A stretch of DNA of 64,000 bases from positions 1 through 64,000 of the forward strand of contig POWY01000002.1 of NCBI GenBank assembly GCA_003044455.1. Direction: 5' to 3'. The notes beneath the pieces are model-generated. The model was not told the DNA's origin, ran no database searches, and saw only the letters and a program-made list of their open reading frames with translations. Position 1 is the first letter of the stretch. Every line of letters starts with the position of its first letter. Below are positions 35,633 to 44,411 of this stretch, one piece after another. Source of the DNA: Neisseria bergeri (GTDB lineage Bacteria; Pseudomonadota; Gammaproteobacteria; Burkholderiales; Neisseriaceae). Position numbers and translations under genes: made by a program.

Positions 35633-37555
35633 ATGATTGAAATTAAAAACCTCACCCTGCAACGCGGTTTGAAAGTCCTGCTCGACAAGGCCTCCGCTGC
35701 CGTCAATCCCGGTCAGCGCGTCGGTTTGATCGGCAAAAACGGGACGGGCAAATCCAGCCTGTTTGCCTTAATCAAGGGCGAAATCACTCAAGACGGCGGC
35801 GATATCTCGATTCCGAAAAACTGGCGGATTGCCTCCGTTTCCCAAGAAACGCCCGATTTGGACATTTCCGCTTTGGATTACGTTTTGCAGGGCGATGCCG
35901 AGTTACAGACCCTTCAGACGGCATTGGCGCGGGCGGAGGCGGAAAACGACGGTATGAAGCAGGCGGAATATCACGCCAAATTGGAAGAAATCGACGCTTA
36001 TACCGCGCCTGCCCGCGCGGCAAAACTGTTGGACGGACTGGGTTTTTCGCAAGAAGAACACAGCCGTCCCGTCAAATCCTTTTCCGGCGGCTGGCGTATG
36101 CGCCTCAATCTCGCCCAAGCCCTGATTTGCCGCGCCGATTTGCTCTTGCTTGACGAACCGACCAACCACTTGGATTTGGAAACCGTCTTGTGGCTGGAAA
36201 ACCACCTCGCTTCATTGCCCTGCACGCAATTCATCATTTCCCACGACCGCGATTTCCTCAATGCAACGACCACACAAACCATCGAACTGTCGCAGCAAAA
36301 GCTGACCCAATACGGCGGCAATTACGATTTTTACCAAAACGAACGTGCGCAGCGTTTGGCGCAGCAACAAGCCGCCTATGTCAAACAGCAGGCGCAAATC
36401 AAACATTTGCAATCCTTTATCGACCGCTTCAAAGCCAAAGCCACCAAAGCCGTGCAGGCGCAAAGCCGTATGAAGGCATTGGCAAAACTCGAACGCGTCG
36501 CGCCCGCGCATCTGGACAGCGAGTTTTCTTTCGAGTTTTACAATCCCGATCATCTGCCCAATCCTTTGCTGAAGCTGGAACACGCCGATTTGGGTTACGA
36601 AGGCAAAACCGTTTTGCACGACATCACCCTATCGTTAGAAAGCGGCGCACGTTACGGGTTATTGGGTGTCAACGGCAGCGGAAAATCCACCTTTATCAAA
36701 GCCTTGGCAGGCAAAATCGATTTGCTCTCCGGCAGCATCGTCCGTTCCGAAAAACTCAATATCGGCTATTTTGCCCAGCACCAGCTCGACACCATCCGCG
36801 CCGACCAAAACCCTGTTTGGCACATTCAGCAGCTTTCTCCCGAAGTACGCGAACAAGAAATCCGAAATTTCCTCGGCGGCTTCAACTTTGCAGGCGATAT
36901 GGCGTTGCAGAAAACCAAACCCTTTTCCGGCGGAGAAAAAGCCCGCCTTGCCCTTGCCATGGTTATCTGGCAAAAGCCGAACCTGCTGCTGCTTGACGAG
37001 CCGACCAACCATTTGGACTTGGATATGCGCCATGCCTTAACGCTCGCGTTGCAAAGTTTCCAAGGTGCCTTAATCGTCGTATCCCACGACCGCAGCCTGC
37101 TTGAAGCGACTACCGACAGCTTCCTCCTGATCGACAAAGGCCGTCTGAAGAACTTCGACGGCGATTTAAACGATTACCGGCAATGGCGTTTGGCACAGGA
37201 AAACGCCGCCGTCGCGCCCGCAGCATCCGCACAAAGCCAAAGCCGCAAAGACACCAAGCGCATCGAAGCGCAAATCCGTCAGGAAAAAGCCCGACGCGGC
37301 AAGCCGATACAGCAGAAAATCGGCAAAGCTGAAAAAGAAATGGCGCAACTTTCCGAAATTCAGACGGCATGTGAAGCATTTTTAGCACAAGAAGACGCTT
37401 ACCTTGAAGCAAACAAAGAAAAATTGCAAAACACCTTATCCGAGCTGGCAAAAGTCAAAACACAACTTGACCGAATCGAAGAGGTTTGGCTGGCTTGCCA
37501 AGAAGAATTGGAACGGATTGAAACTGAAATCGAGAAACAGTTTGCCGAGCGATAA
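35633..37555 (+). CDS. yheS: ABC-F ATPase, YheS-like
   Basis: 640 residues, two ABC domains: Walker A GKNGTGKSS and GVNGSGKST, signatures FSGGWRMRL and FSGGEKARL, Walker [12 protein letters not shown] twice. The start MIEIKNLTLQRGLKVLL matches YheS, and the C-terminal ~100 residues form a predicted coiled coil (KIGKAEKEMAQLSEIQ, ELAKVKTQLDRIEEVWLACQ), also typical. ABC-F proteins bind the ribosomal E site and influence translation. Complete, with a strong match in length to E. coli YheS (637). Confidence 0.93.
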   Translation: MIEIKNLTLQRGLKVLLDKASAAVNPGQRVGLIGKNGTGKSSLFALIKGEITQDGGDISIPKNWRIASVSQETPDLDISALDYVLQGDAELQTLQTALARAEAENDGMKQAEYHAKLEEIDAYTAPARAAKLLDGLGFSQEEHSRPVKSFSGGWRMRLNLAQALICRADLLLLDEPTNHLDLETVLWLENHLASLPCTQFIISHDRDFLNATTTQTIELSQQKLTQYGGNYDFYQNERAQRLAQQQAAYVKQQAQIKHLQSFIDRFKAKATKAVQAQSRMKALAKLERVAPAHLDSEFSFEFYNPDHLPNPLLKLEHADLGYEGKTVLHDITLSLESGARYGLLGVNGSGKSTFIKALAGKIDLLSGSIVRSEKLNIGYFAQHQLDTIRADQNPVWHIQQLSPEVREQEIRNFLGGFNFAGDMALQKTKPFSGGEKARLALAMVIWQKPNLLLLDEPTNHLDLDMRHALTLALQSFQGALIVVSHDRSLLEATTDSFLLIDKGRLKNFDGDLNDYRQWRLAQENAAVAPAASAQSQSRKDTKRIEAQIRQEKARRGKPIQQKIGKAEKEMAQLSEIQTACEAFLAQEDAYLEANKEKLQNTLSELAKVKTQLDRIEEVWLACQEELERIETEIEKQFAER

Positions 37556-37637
37556 AGAAGCGCGGGCAGGGTGCTTATCTTTGTCTGCCAATAACGGTAT
37601 AATTCGGACGTTACCACCGCCTTTTTACTTTACCGGT

Positions 37638-37955
37638 ATGAACATCAGACTTTTTGCCGCCTTGGTTCTCCTGTCCCTTTCCGGCGCGGCGGCGCAAGCC
37701 TCCATATACCATTGCAACTCAAATGGCAAAAGCGTATATACATCAGACCCGTCAGAATCGTGCGCCGATGCGGATTTGCCTAAAATCAGCAGCCATCAGG
37801 GAGGCGGATACCGCCTGAAAATTAAAAAACTCAGTCAAGAAGCCAAAATACACACAGGAAACAAAAAGAAAAAACCTGCCGGGAAAAAGAACAGGCAGGC
37901 TGCCAAAGCCCCGAAGGAAAATCAAAAGCGGACAACCGAAAAGAAAAACCCGTAA
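37638..37955 (+). CDS. Secreted DUF4124-type protein
   Basis: 105 residues. ATG 37638 starts a signal peptide (NIRLFAALVLLSLSGAAAQA), then a short DUF4124-like segment (SIYHCNSNGKSVYTSDPSES) and a Lys-rich tail (KKKKPAGKKNRQAAK). The Lys tail could bind nucleic acid, peptidoglycan or LOS. The neighbour 38021 has the same domain; they are probably duplicates and both follow yheS. Confidence 0.8.
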   Translation: MNIRLFAALVLLSLSGAAAQASIYHCNSNGKSVYTSDPSESCADADLPKISSHQGGGYRLKIKKLSQEAKIHTGNKKKKPAGKKNRQAAKAPKENQKRTTEKKNP

Positions 37956-38020
37956 AACGCCAAGAAAGCCTTACAAAAAATCCCAAAAAATCAAATTATT
38001 ATCCGAGTATCAAGCACATT

Positions 38021-38536
38021 ATGAAATCAAAACTCCCTTTAATCCTAATCAACCTTTCCCTAATTTCAAGCCCGTTGGGTGCGAATGCGGTCAAAATCTA
38101 TACCTGCACAATCAACGGAGAAACCGTTTACACCACCAAGCCGTCTAAAAGCTGCCACTCAACCGACCTGCCCCCGATCGGCAACTACAGCAGCGAACGC
38201 TATATCCCGCCCCAAACATCCGAACCGGCACCATCACCGTCAAACGGCGGACAGGCTGTCAAATATAAAGCCCCGGTCAAAACAGTATCCAAGCCGGCAA
38301 AATCCAATACGCCCCCGTCGCAACAGGCGCCCGCAAACAACAGCAGACGTTCCATTCTAGAAACAGAATTGAGCAACGAACGCAAAGCATTGGCTGAAGC
38401 CCAAAAAATGTTATCACAAGCACGTCTGGCAAAAGGCGGTAACATCAATCATCAAGAAATCAACGCATTGCAAAGCAATGTTTTGGACAGACAGCAAAAT
38501 ATCCAAGCCCTGCAAAGGGAATTGGGGCGTATGTAA
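38021..38536 (+). CDS. Secreted DUF4124-type protein with coiled coil
   Basis: 171 residues: signal peptide (KLPLILINLSLISSPLGANA), DUF4124 segment (VKIYTCTINGETVYTTKPSK), a Pro/Ser-rich linker, and a C-terminal coiled coil (ETELSNERKALAEAQKMLSQ, LQSNVLDRQQNIQALQREL). Periplasmic. The domain match to the upstream gene points to a tandem duplication with different tails. Function unknown. Confidence 0.8.
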   Translation: MKSKLPLILINLSLISSPLGANAVKIYTCTINGETVYTTKPSKSCHSTDLPPIGNYSSERYIPPQTSEPAPSPSNGGQAVKYKAPVKTVSKPAKSNTPPSQQAPANNSRRSILETELSNERKALAEAQKMLSQARLAKGGNINHQEINALQSNVLDRQQNIQALQRELGRM

Positions 38537-38646
38537 AGCCGTGTTTTCAAATCGACCGTTCCAAGGATTTGACAGAAGAAATGATGAAAAAGTAAGAGAA
38601 TTTTTGGGATAAGTCGGGCGATTTACTGTTTGCACCCGTTAATATA

Positions 38647-38889
38647 ATGTTTTGGATTAAAAAAGTATGGGCGGCATATTTATGTGTCTGCTGCCTGTAT
38701 ATCGTATTGAAGGTCAACGTATTCCCCAATATCGGCCGGACGGAAGCGTCGAAAGGGATGCAGGGCATGTCGTTCAGTACCTTCAGATACGCGGATGCGC
38801 CGAGCTATACATTCAGCCGCATTGTCCATACTTTAATTTTCCTGCCTGCCTTTGTCTATACCATTTGGAAAGACCACAGGAAGTCATAG
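38647..38889 (+). CDS. Small membrane protein
   Basis: 80 residues, two hydrophobic stretches (FWIKKVWAAYLCVCCLYIVL and TFSRIVHTLIFLPAFVYTIW). No good ribosome-binding site is visible. No family is recognised. It may be phage- or islet-derived, since the sequence from here on is accessory. Confidence 0.5.
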   Translation: MFWIKKVWAAYLCVCCLYIVLKVNVFPNIGRTEASKGMQGMSFSTFRYADAPSYTFSRIVHTLIFLPAFVYTIWKDHRKS

Positions 38890-38998
38890 ACTTGATTATA
38901 GAACCAGAAACAGCATCAAGAGTACAGATATTTCAAAGCACATACAGCTGTTTCCAATAGTTCGCATAATGTATATTATGTTAAATTTATAACAGGCT

Positions 38999-39180
38999 GA
39001 ATAGATATTTTTGCAAATCTATTCAAACCCATTCAGAACTCAGCCACTTATATTAGGGAAATTTCTCAATGGCGGCAACAAAAAAAAGTCAGTCAAGTCA
39101 TCGCCCGACTAGAAGAGACCGCGCAAATAAAACTCTATGACGAGTTTAAACGCTGTGGCATAATTTCACCCCCCCCCCAT
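38999..39180 (+). pseudogene. C-terminal gene fragment overlapping the C10 tract
   Basis: A frame without start codon encodes DIFANLFKPIQNSATYIREI then ISQWRQQKKVSQVIARLEET and AQIKLYDEFKRCGIISP, which has amphipathic, coding-like composition, and runs into the poly-C. It looks like the 3' end of a lost gene. Family not identified. Confidence 0.35.
39169..39178 (+). repeat. Homopolymer C10 upstream of a lipoprotein gene
   Basis: Ten C lie 23 bases before ATG 39202, just after a possible -10 (CATAAT, 39159-39164). Tracts of this length vary in Neisseria; here variation would change promoter-to-start spacing and not a reading frame. Confidence 0.7.
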
Positions 39181-39201
39181 TACTACACAAAAGGATGAAA
39201 A

Positions 39202-39630
39202 ATGAAGAATCTGATTCTTGCTGTCGTTGTCGCTGCCGGCTTGGCGGGATGTGCGGCGGCACTTGAGCCTAGTCGGCAACAGTTGGCGGCTGCGACGTAT
39301 CCGGCACCGATGCCGCCTAGTCAGTTTGAGAAAGCGATAAAAGAATGGGCGGTCGATAACCTTGTTGACCCGGATTCTGTGAATATTCGCAGCGTTGATA
39401 CGGCACCGGCGCGTAAAGGGTGGATTGCGGTTTGTACAAAAATCGACCCGTCAATGGGTAATTGCATGACGCGTATGTTTTACTTCGGACATATCTTCAA
39501 CGCGCGTATTAACGCAAAAAATCAGCACGGCGGATATACGGGCTTTAAGGACTACGCCTTTGTTGCGCGTGGCGACCAAATCAGTTACGGCGTTGAAACT
39601 GAAAAAATTTCCAATATGAAATTGTTCTAA
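39202..39630 (+). CDS. Putative lipoprotein
   Basis: 142 residues. A lipobox LAGC at residues 14-17 ends a short leader (KNLILAVVVAAGLAGC), so the protein is lipidated at Cys17. The mature part has FEKAIKEWAVDNLVDPDSVN and an ending NMKLF. The pattern resembles small lipoproteins found in prophage cargo. AGGATGAAAA precedes ATG 39202. It may vary in expression through the C10 tract. Confidence 0.75.
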   Translation: MKNLILAVVVAAGLAGCAAALEPSRQQLAAATYPAPMPPSQFEKAIKEWAVDNLVDPDSVNIRSVDTAPARKGWIAVCTKIDPSMGNCMTRMFYFGHIFNARINAKNQHGGYTGFKDYAFVARGDQISYGVETEKISNMKLF

Positions 39631-39690
39631 CATATTGACTGCGTAAAACCTTTTAGATACAATTATGATATATTTTGGAAATAGCTATAT

Positions 39691-39716
39691 AAACCGCCTT
39701 TACAGGCGGTTTTTTT
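39691..39716 (+). terminator. Rho-independent terminator
   Basis: AAACCGCC and GGCGGTTT form an 8-bp stem with a T7 tail. Confidence 0.88.
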
Positions 39717-39721
39717 CGTTT

Positions 39722-39817
39722 TTAAATCTTATCGATCAAACGGTTATATTTTGCCAGCAGATCAAGATAGGCAGCCGCATATTGCGGAACGCCGATTTTG
39801 TGCCAAATGTGATTATT
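39722..39817 (-). pseudogene. Short minus-strand gene tail
   Basis: Reads HIWHKIGVPQYAAAYLDLLA then KYNRLIDKI and stop on the minus strand, with no start codon. The look is that of a phage protein C-terminus. Only a fragment remains. Confidence 0.3.
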
Positions 39818-39836
39818 AGTATAACATAGTTAGATT

Positions 39837-40289
39837 ATGAAAGCGTTGAGTGTAAAGCAGCCGTTTGCTTTTCTGATCGGCAATTGTGAAAAATCAATCG
39901 AACTGAGAAGCTGGAAGACAGACTATCGCGGCGATTTGTTGATTTGTGCATCCAAGTCAGAAAAAGACGCGTGGGTTATTTGGGGTGATGAACCCCATCA
40001 ACTGCCTGCCGGTGTGATGATGTGTGTCGTCGAATTGGTAGATGTTCGTCCTGCTATGCCTGATGATGCGGAAGATGCTTGCGCGGATGAAATTGAAGAC
40101 GGTGTCTATGCGTGGGTGCTGGACAATATCCGCCATGTCAGCTTAAAGAAGGTAAACGGCAGGCTTCGTTTGTTTGATGTCGATGATGATTTGATAGAGT
40201 TTTCAGATGGTGCGTTTTTTGATGAGGCGCGTCATTTTGAAACAGGCAGGTCTTTTACTGAAAAAAGTATTTGGCTTAAATACAAGTAA
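39837..40289 (+). CDS. ASCH-domain protein
   Basis: 150 residues: the beta-barrel ASCH fold begins KALSVKQPFAFLIGNCEKSI and has IELRSWKTDYRGDLLICAS, the hallmark of the family (a PUA-like RNA/nucleotide-binding domain). Phage ASCH proteins are usually of unknown function; some bind RNA. It is followed by a 54-residue peptide and a PAPS-reductase-like protein, a recurring phage combination. Confidence 0.8.
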   Translation: MKALSVKQPFAFLIGNCEKSIELRSWKTDYRGDLLICASKSEKDAWVIWGDEPHQLPAGVMMCVVELVDVRPAMPDDAEDACADEIEDGVYAWVLDNIRHVSLKKVNGRLRLFDVDDDLIEFSDGAFFDEARHFETGRSFTEKSIWLKYK

Positions 40290-40310
40290 AACCGCCGAAA
40301 GGCGGTTTTT
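40288..40310 (+). terminator. Rho-independent terminator
   Basis: AAACCGCC GAA GGCGGTTT-type tight hairpin with T tail right after the ASCH gene. The next gene starts 15 bases later. Confidence 0.85.
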
Positions 40311-40324
40311 TATTGGAGATTAGA

Positions 40325-40489
40325 ATGGCTAAAGCAAAAGGTAATTCTTATGTCGGCAGCGGAGGCAGCCGAAGTAACTCTTTTGGCCGTGTCGGTTCAT
40401 TGGGTTATGGGGCACTTCGTAATACAATTTCCCGCCGTGATGCCGCAAACCTCGCGCGTCGTAAGTCCATCGGCGGTAAAGGCGGTTAA
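40325..40489 (+). CDS. 54-residue Ser/Gly/Arg-rich phage peptide
   Basis: ATG 40325 (GGAG site) encodes MAKAKGNSYVGSGGSRSNSF and ends ARRKSIGGKGG. It is basic and low-complexity, probably disordered. It lies two bases upstream of the next ATG in the same operon. Too short for automatic calling but placed tightly between two good genes. Function unknown. Confidence 0.6.
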   Translation: MAKAKGNSYVGSGGSRSNSFGRVGSLGYGALRNTISRRDAANLARRKSIGGKGG

Positions 40490-40491
40490 TT

Positions 40492-41223
40492 ATGTCGAAT
40501 ATCCTGTTTGAGACAGTTAAGACGGCAAGCAGGATTTCGGACGGTTGTATTGTGTGTTTTTCGGGCGGCAAAGACAGCATAGTAACGCTGGATTTGTGCG
40601 CCCGTTACTTTAAGCGCATTCATGTTGTGTTTATGTACTCTGTGCCGGGCTTGAGTTTTCAAGAGGCTAATTTGCGCTGGTACGAAGCGAGATACGGTAT
40701 TGAAATTGAACGCATACCGCATTTTATGATTTCGGAGTGGATGCGGTACGGCTTGTTCCGGAAAGAAGATTACTCTGTCCCTGTCGTCAAGCCACTTGAT
40801 GTCTATCAGTATTTGAGGCTGTCGTCCGATATATGGTGGATTGCGGCCGGCGAACGAATCGCCGACAGCATTGTCCGCCGCGCCATGATTAAAAACAGCG
40901 GCAGTATTGATGACAAACGTGGCCGAATTTACCCGGTGGCGCACTGGAATAAAGCGGAAGTAATGCGGTACATACAGCATCATAAATTGAAACTTTCGCC
41001 GGAAAGTGCGGTATTAGGGCATTCTTTCCGTTCACTTGAGCCGTCAGAAATGGCATTGCTGAAAAAGCACTATCCTGCCGATTACAAGAAAGTGGCGGAA
41101 TGGTATCCGTTTGTCGAAGCGGCTGTAAGAAACTACGAGATGAATCATGAAGAAAACGTCTACCTATCATTAGCATCCATTATCTCTCTTCAATCAAACA
41201 AGCCTTTTCAATCAGCTCTCTGA
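40492..41223 (+). CDS. PAPS reductase / ATP-pyrophosphatase-like phage protein, 3' end fused
   Basis: The N-terminus has the PP-loop SGGKDS in GCIVCFSGGKDSIVTLDLCA, and later RIYPVAHWNKAEVMRYIQHH typical of phage PAPS-reductase-family proteins. These are linked in phages to sulfur or base-modification chemistry; the role here is not known. After about residue 220 (NHEENVYLS) the frame runs into sequence complementary to the 3' end of a LysR gene, so the natural C-terminus is probably lost at about 41170. Activity is uncertain. Confidence 0.7.
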   Translation: MSNILFETVKTASRISDGCIVCFSGGKDSIVTLDLCARYFKRIHVVFMYSVPGLSFQEANLRWYEARYGIEIERIPHFMISEWMRYGLFRKEDYSVPVVKPLDVYQYLRLSSDIWWIAAGERIADSIVRRAMIKNSGSIDDKRGRIYPVAHWNKAEVMRYIQHHKLKLSPESAVLGHSFRSLEPSEMALLKKHYPADYKKVAEWYPFVEAAVRNYEMNHEENVYLSLASIISLQSNKPFQSAL

Positions 41224-42013
41224 CCCAGCGATAGGCAGGATCTTTATGTGTCCGTTCGTGCCAAATCAATGTTTTGGTGAAACCTTGAATTTTAAGAGGG
41301 GATTCAAAGCGTTTGAGATTGGGCAAATTGGCAATCAAACGCTCAGGCACGACTGCCAGTAAATCGCTTTGCTCCAACAATTCAGGCAAAACAATAAAGT
41401 TTTGTACCGACAGGCTGACATTTCTTTGTAGTCCCATCGCTTGCAGGGCTTGGTCGGTAACACCGCTGAAGCTGCCGCCATGATAGGAAATCAAGGCTTG
41501 TTCTAACCGGCAAAATTGCTCAAGGGTCAGTTGGGATTGTTGGGCTATTGGGTGATCGTGGCGAACGGCACAGATATAACGCTCGTCATACAAATTTTTT
41601 GCGTGAATATCCGGTGCTTGGAAGTTTGGTGTAACCAGCGCAAAATCGATTTGCCGCCGTTCAAGCTGATTTTGCACGGCGCTTTCGTTAATCGCCAGCA
41701 CCGCTACCTTGATTTTTGGGGCTTGGATTTTCAGCAAATGCAGAAACGGTACGATTACGGCACGCATTGCATAATCCGTGCAAGCGATACGTACGGTTAA
41801 TTCAGCCGTTGTCGGATCAAACCGTGGCGGCTGTAATAATTGCTCTATTTCATGCAGTACCTTTTTCACTTGCGGAGCAAGTTCTAATGCCCGATTGGTC
41901 GGCACAACGCCCCCTGTACCCGCACAAACAACGGATCATCAAAACTGTCGCGCAATCTTGTCAACACGCCGCTCATGGCGGGCTGCGTAATCGCCAAACG
42001 CTCGGCGGCTTTG
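41180..42013 (-). pseudogene. LysR-family regulator, 5'-truncated and frameshifted
   Basis: The 226-residue substrate-binding half is well preserved (PQVKKVLHEIEQLLQ, DFALVTPNFQAPDIHAKNLY, FIVLPELLEQSDLLAVVPER). Upstream, another frame encodes the HTH core KAAERLAITQPAMSGVLTRL and FDDPLFVRVQG. A G5 run (one G short) separates the two frames; restoring it would give FVRVQGG-VVPTNRAL. The first residues of the HTH are missing where other DNA joins near 42013. No working regulator is encoded. Confidence 0.8.
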
Positions 42014-42438
42014 CTGCGGATGTGCTGCCTTATTTAGCGGATACCAAAGCATGGGGCACTTATTATCACAATGCAGAAAATATCGTGGTGGGCGACGGTT
42101 CAACGACTAAGCTTTCAGCGGATGCCGATTTTGTGTTTGATACTTTTGGCTTTCACGTTACCTGCAAAGTAGAAGAATTTGATATCGGCAAAGATGGCAA
42201 TCTTGTCCGTCTTGCATGGTCCGGCACTTTTGGCGAAGGCGAAGATTTCAGCGATGTGTATCACGCATGGATTTTAGAAAACCTGCCGAACAACCGCGTG
42301 CGTGTATTAACTGAAGAAAGCCAAATCGGCAAACTCGCCAAAGGCTTGGCAGAAACCGTGCCCAATCCAATGGTCAACGGCCATCAAGCATGGTTGGACG
42401 GTTTGACAAAAGCAGCGAAAAATAAAGCGGCTTATTAA
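42013..42438 (+). pseudogene. SRPBCC-family protein, N-terminally truncated
   Basis: The frame reads LPYLADTKAWGTYYHNAENI, FDTFGFHVTCKVEEFDIGKD and VYHAWILENLPNNRVRVLTE, ending AAKNKAAY: the helix-grip fold of ligand-binding SRPBCC proteins. The N-terminal third is missing where it joins the LysR fragment. The longer frame starting at 41716 is antisense to LysR and is not real. Confidence 0.75.
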
Positions 42439-42447
42439 AAGTGCGGT
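42439..42447 (+). other. Haemophilus-type uptake signal sequence
   Basis: AAGTGCGGT at 42439-42447, within AAAAGTGCGGTGGGATTTT, matches the Pasteurellaceae 9-base uptake core and its AT-rich flank. A partly complementary CCGCTTTT follows at 42473-42480, as in USS-containing terminators. It marks this DNA as probably of Pasteurellaceae origin. Confidence 0.7.
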
Positions 42448-42495
42448 GGGATTTTACGTCAAAAGTAAAATTCCGCTTTTCCTAAGGAGGCTAGA

Positions 42496-42655
42496 ATGAA
42501 ACTGAAACAACTTTTCGCAATGGCTTGTCTTGGACTGACTTTACAGGTGCAGGCTGCTCCGTTTATCCGCTTAGGAGAACTGAATGTGAAGCCCGAACAG
42601 CGTAGAAATCTATGCCGACCCTGAGAGCTACGAGCAACATCATCAAAGACTTGGG
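42496..42655 (+). pseudogene. Secreted ABM-type monooxygenase, internally deleted
   Basis: ATG 42496 (AAGGAGG site) encodes a signal peptide (KLKQLFAMACLGLTLQVQAA) and the ABM start FIRLGELNVKPEQR. A shift then leads into VEIYADPESYEQHHQ, the C-terminal motif of the same family, in another frame. The intervening ~50 residues are missing, so the protein is not functional. The zero frame stops at 42624. Confidence 0.65.
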
Positions 42656-43094
42656 AGACTACACCCATCGCCTACCCCAACGCTTGAACATCGGTGATAC
42701 CGTTCAAATTGACGGTGCATACGACCGCTTCAATTTTTCAGATAAAAATGCACAGATTTGGGTAAGCAACGGTATTGGTTTTACGCCTTTCCTTGCAAGA
42801 CTCAAAGAATTAGCCAAACAACCTTCCAATCAACCGATTGACTGGTTTCATGCCGATAGAAATTTATCTGCGGAACTAATCGGTCAATGGAAAGCGTTGG
42901 CTGAACAAGCGAATGTTGCGTTCCACTATATTCCTTCCGAAACCCAAAGATTGTCCGTCAATCATATTGCACAAAGCGTTCGGAATAGTGAAGCCCGCAG
43001 CCTATGGCTTTGCGGCAGTCGCAGCTTTACAAGCGGTATTGCAGGAAACCTTAAGACACGCTCATTGCATCAAGAGCTGTTTGAATTCCGCTAA
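42612..43094 (+). pseudogene. Ferric-reductase-like flavoprotein, C-terminal half
   Basis: The frame contains the end of an FAD-binding domain (KDLGDYTHRLPQRLNIGDTV, YDRFNF) and an NAD-binding domain (IWVSNGIGFTPFLARLKELA, LWLCGSRSF), ending LHQELFEFR, all typical of FNR-like ferric reductases with a membrane N-terminus. That N-terminal membrane part is absent. It is fused directly to the ABM remnant. Confidence 0.75.
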
Positions 43095-43126
43095 ATGAAC
43101 CCGACACGAAAACTTTGACGCTCGAA

Positions 43127-43158
43127 TGCCGTCTGAACCCTGGGATTCAGACGGTTTT
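43127..43158. terminator. Inverted DUS terminator
   Basis: AATGCCGTCTGAACC pairs with GGATTCAGACGGTTTT around a short loop. It closes the graveyard region on the Neisseria side. Confidence 0.75.
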
Positions 43159-43249
43159 GCATTATGAGCCGGTTTTCCTTAATCACCTTATTTCCGGTTT
43201 CAAAAGCAGCCTTGAACGAGGTTTAAGCAACTTAGCATTCAGACGGCAT

Positions 43250-43909
43250 TCACAGCTTCCAGTTTATCGGATCGATACCGTGTCGGCTCAAATAGCTGTT
43301 TGCCTGTGAAAAATGGCGGCAGCCGAAAAAACCGCGATATGCCGACAAAGGGGACGGATGCGGCGCGGTCAATATCAAATGATTTTGACTGTCTATCAGC
43401 CTCCTTTTTTGTTGTGCATACCCGCCCCACAGCATAAAGACAAGGTGCTTGCGGTGTGTCGCAAGCTGCCTGATGACGGTATCGGTAAAGCGTTCCCAAC
43501 CTAAAAGGGCGTGCGAATGCGCCTGTCCTGCACGCACCGTCAAAACCGTGTTCAGAAGCAATACGCCCTGCTCCGCCCAAGCCGTCAGGCAGCCGTGATC
43601 GGGAATGGAAAAGCCTTCGATGTCGGTTTCCAATTCTTTGTAGATATTCAACAAAGACGGCGGTATGCGGACGCCCTGCCTGACGGAAAATGCCAAACCG
43701 TGCGCCTGCCCTGCCCCGTGATACGGATCTTGTCCGAGAATAACGGCTTTGACCCGGTCGAACGCTGTCAGGCGGAATGCGTTGAACACATCCGCCGCCG
43801 GCGGATAGATGATTTGTCCCGACAAACGTTCCTGCCTGACTGCATTTAAAATTTCCTGAAAATACGGCTGCTGTTTTTCACCGCCGAGTGCATCGTGCCA
43901 AGTGTCCAT
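43250..43909 (-). CDS. ung: Uracil-DNA glycosylase
   Basis: Removes uracil from DNA. 219 residues. The catalytic motif [18 protein letters not shown] (general-base Asp), the LLLNTVLTV uracil pocket strand, and [21 protein letters not shown] with the catalytic His are all visible, so the protein is of the standard family 1 type. Start ATG 43909 ([10 protein letters not shown]) agrees with the family. Confidence 0.96.
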   Translation of the reverse strand: MDTWHDALGGEKQQPYFQEILNAVRQERLSGQIIYPPAADVFNAFRLTAFDRVKAVILGQDPYHGAGQAHGLAFSVRQGVRIPPSLLNIYKELETDIEGFSIPDHGCLTAWAEQGVLLLNTVLTVRAGQAHSHALLGWERFTDTVIRQLATHRKHLVFMLWGGYAQQKRRLIDSQNHLILTAPHPSPLSAYRGFFGCRHFSQANSYLSRHGIDPINWKL

Positions 43910-43989
43910 ATCTGCCCTATCCTTTCAAATTCGGCTATACTGCTGATATTGCGTTATTTTGTCAAACGACGCGCTTTGTGGGGAAATGT

Positions 43990-44397
43990 ATGACCGTATG
44001 GTTTGTTGCTGCTGTTGCCGTCTTAATCATCGAATTATTGACGGGAACGGTTTATCTTTTGGTTGTCAGCGCGGCTTTGGCGGGTTCGGGCATTATCTAC
44101 GGGCTGACCGGCAGCACACCTGCCGCCGTCTTGACCGCCGCACTGCTTTCCGCGCTGGGCATTTGGTTCGTACACGCCAAAACCACCGTGGGAAAAATTG
44201 AAACGGATTCATATCAAGATTTGGATGCCGGGCAATATGCCGAAATCCTCCGGCACGCAGGCGGCAACCGTTACGAAGTTTTTTATCGCGGTACGCACTG
44301 GCAGGCGCAAAATACGGGGCAGGAAGTGTTTGAACCGGGAACACGCGCCCTAATCGTCCGCAAGGAAGGCAACCTTCTTATCATCGCAAACCCTTAA
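43990..44397 (+). CDS. NfeD-family membrane protein
   Basis: 135 residues from ATG 43990. Two or three TM segments (VWFVAAVAVLIIELLTGTVY, LLVVSAALAGSGIIY, AAVLTAALLSALGIWFVHA) and a C-terminal OB-fold soluble domain (AEILRHAGGNRYEVFYRGTH, RALIVRKEGNLLIIA), typical of NfeD1b proteins. The next gene encodes a stomatin-like partner, the usual pairing for membrane-quality or protein-turnover functions. Confidence 0.85.
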   Translation: MTVWFVAAVAVLIIELLTGTVYLLVVSAALAGSGIIYGLTGSTPAAVLTAALLSALGIWFVHAKTTVGKIETDSYQDLDAGQYAEILRHAGGNRYEVFYRGTHWQAQNTGQEVFEPGTRALIVRKEGNLLIIANP

Positions 44398-44411
44398 CAC
44401 TCGGAGGAATT

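Noticed and set aside
41716-42438. A 240-codon plus-strand open frame
   Set aside because: Its first 95 codons are antisense to the LysR remnant; only the part after about 42013 has protein-like (SRPBCC) sequence.
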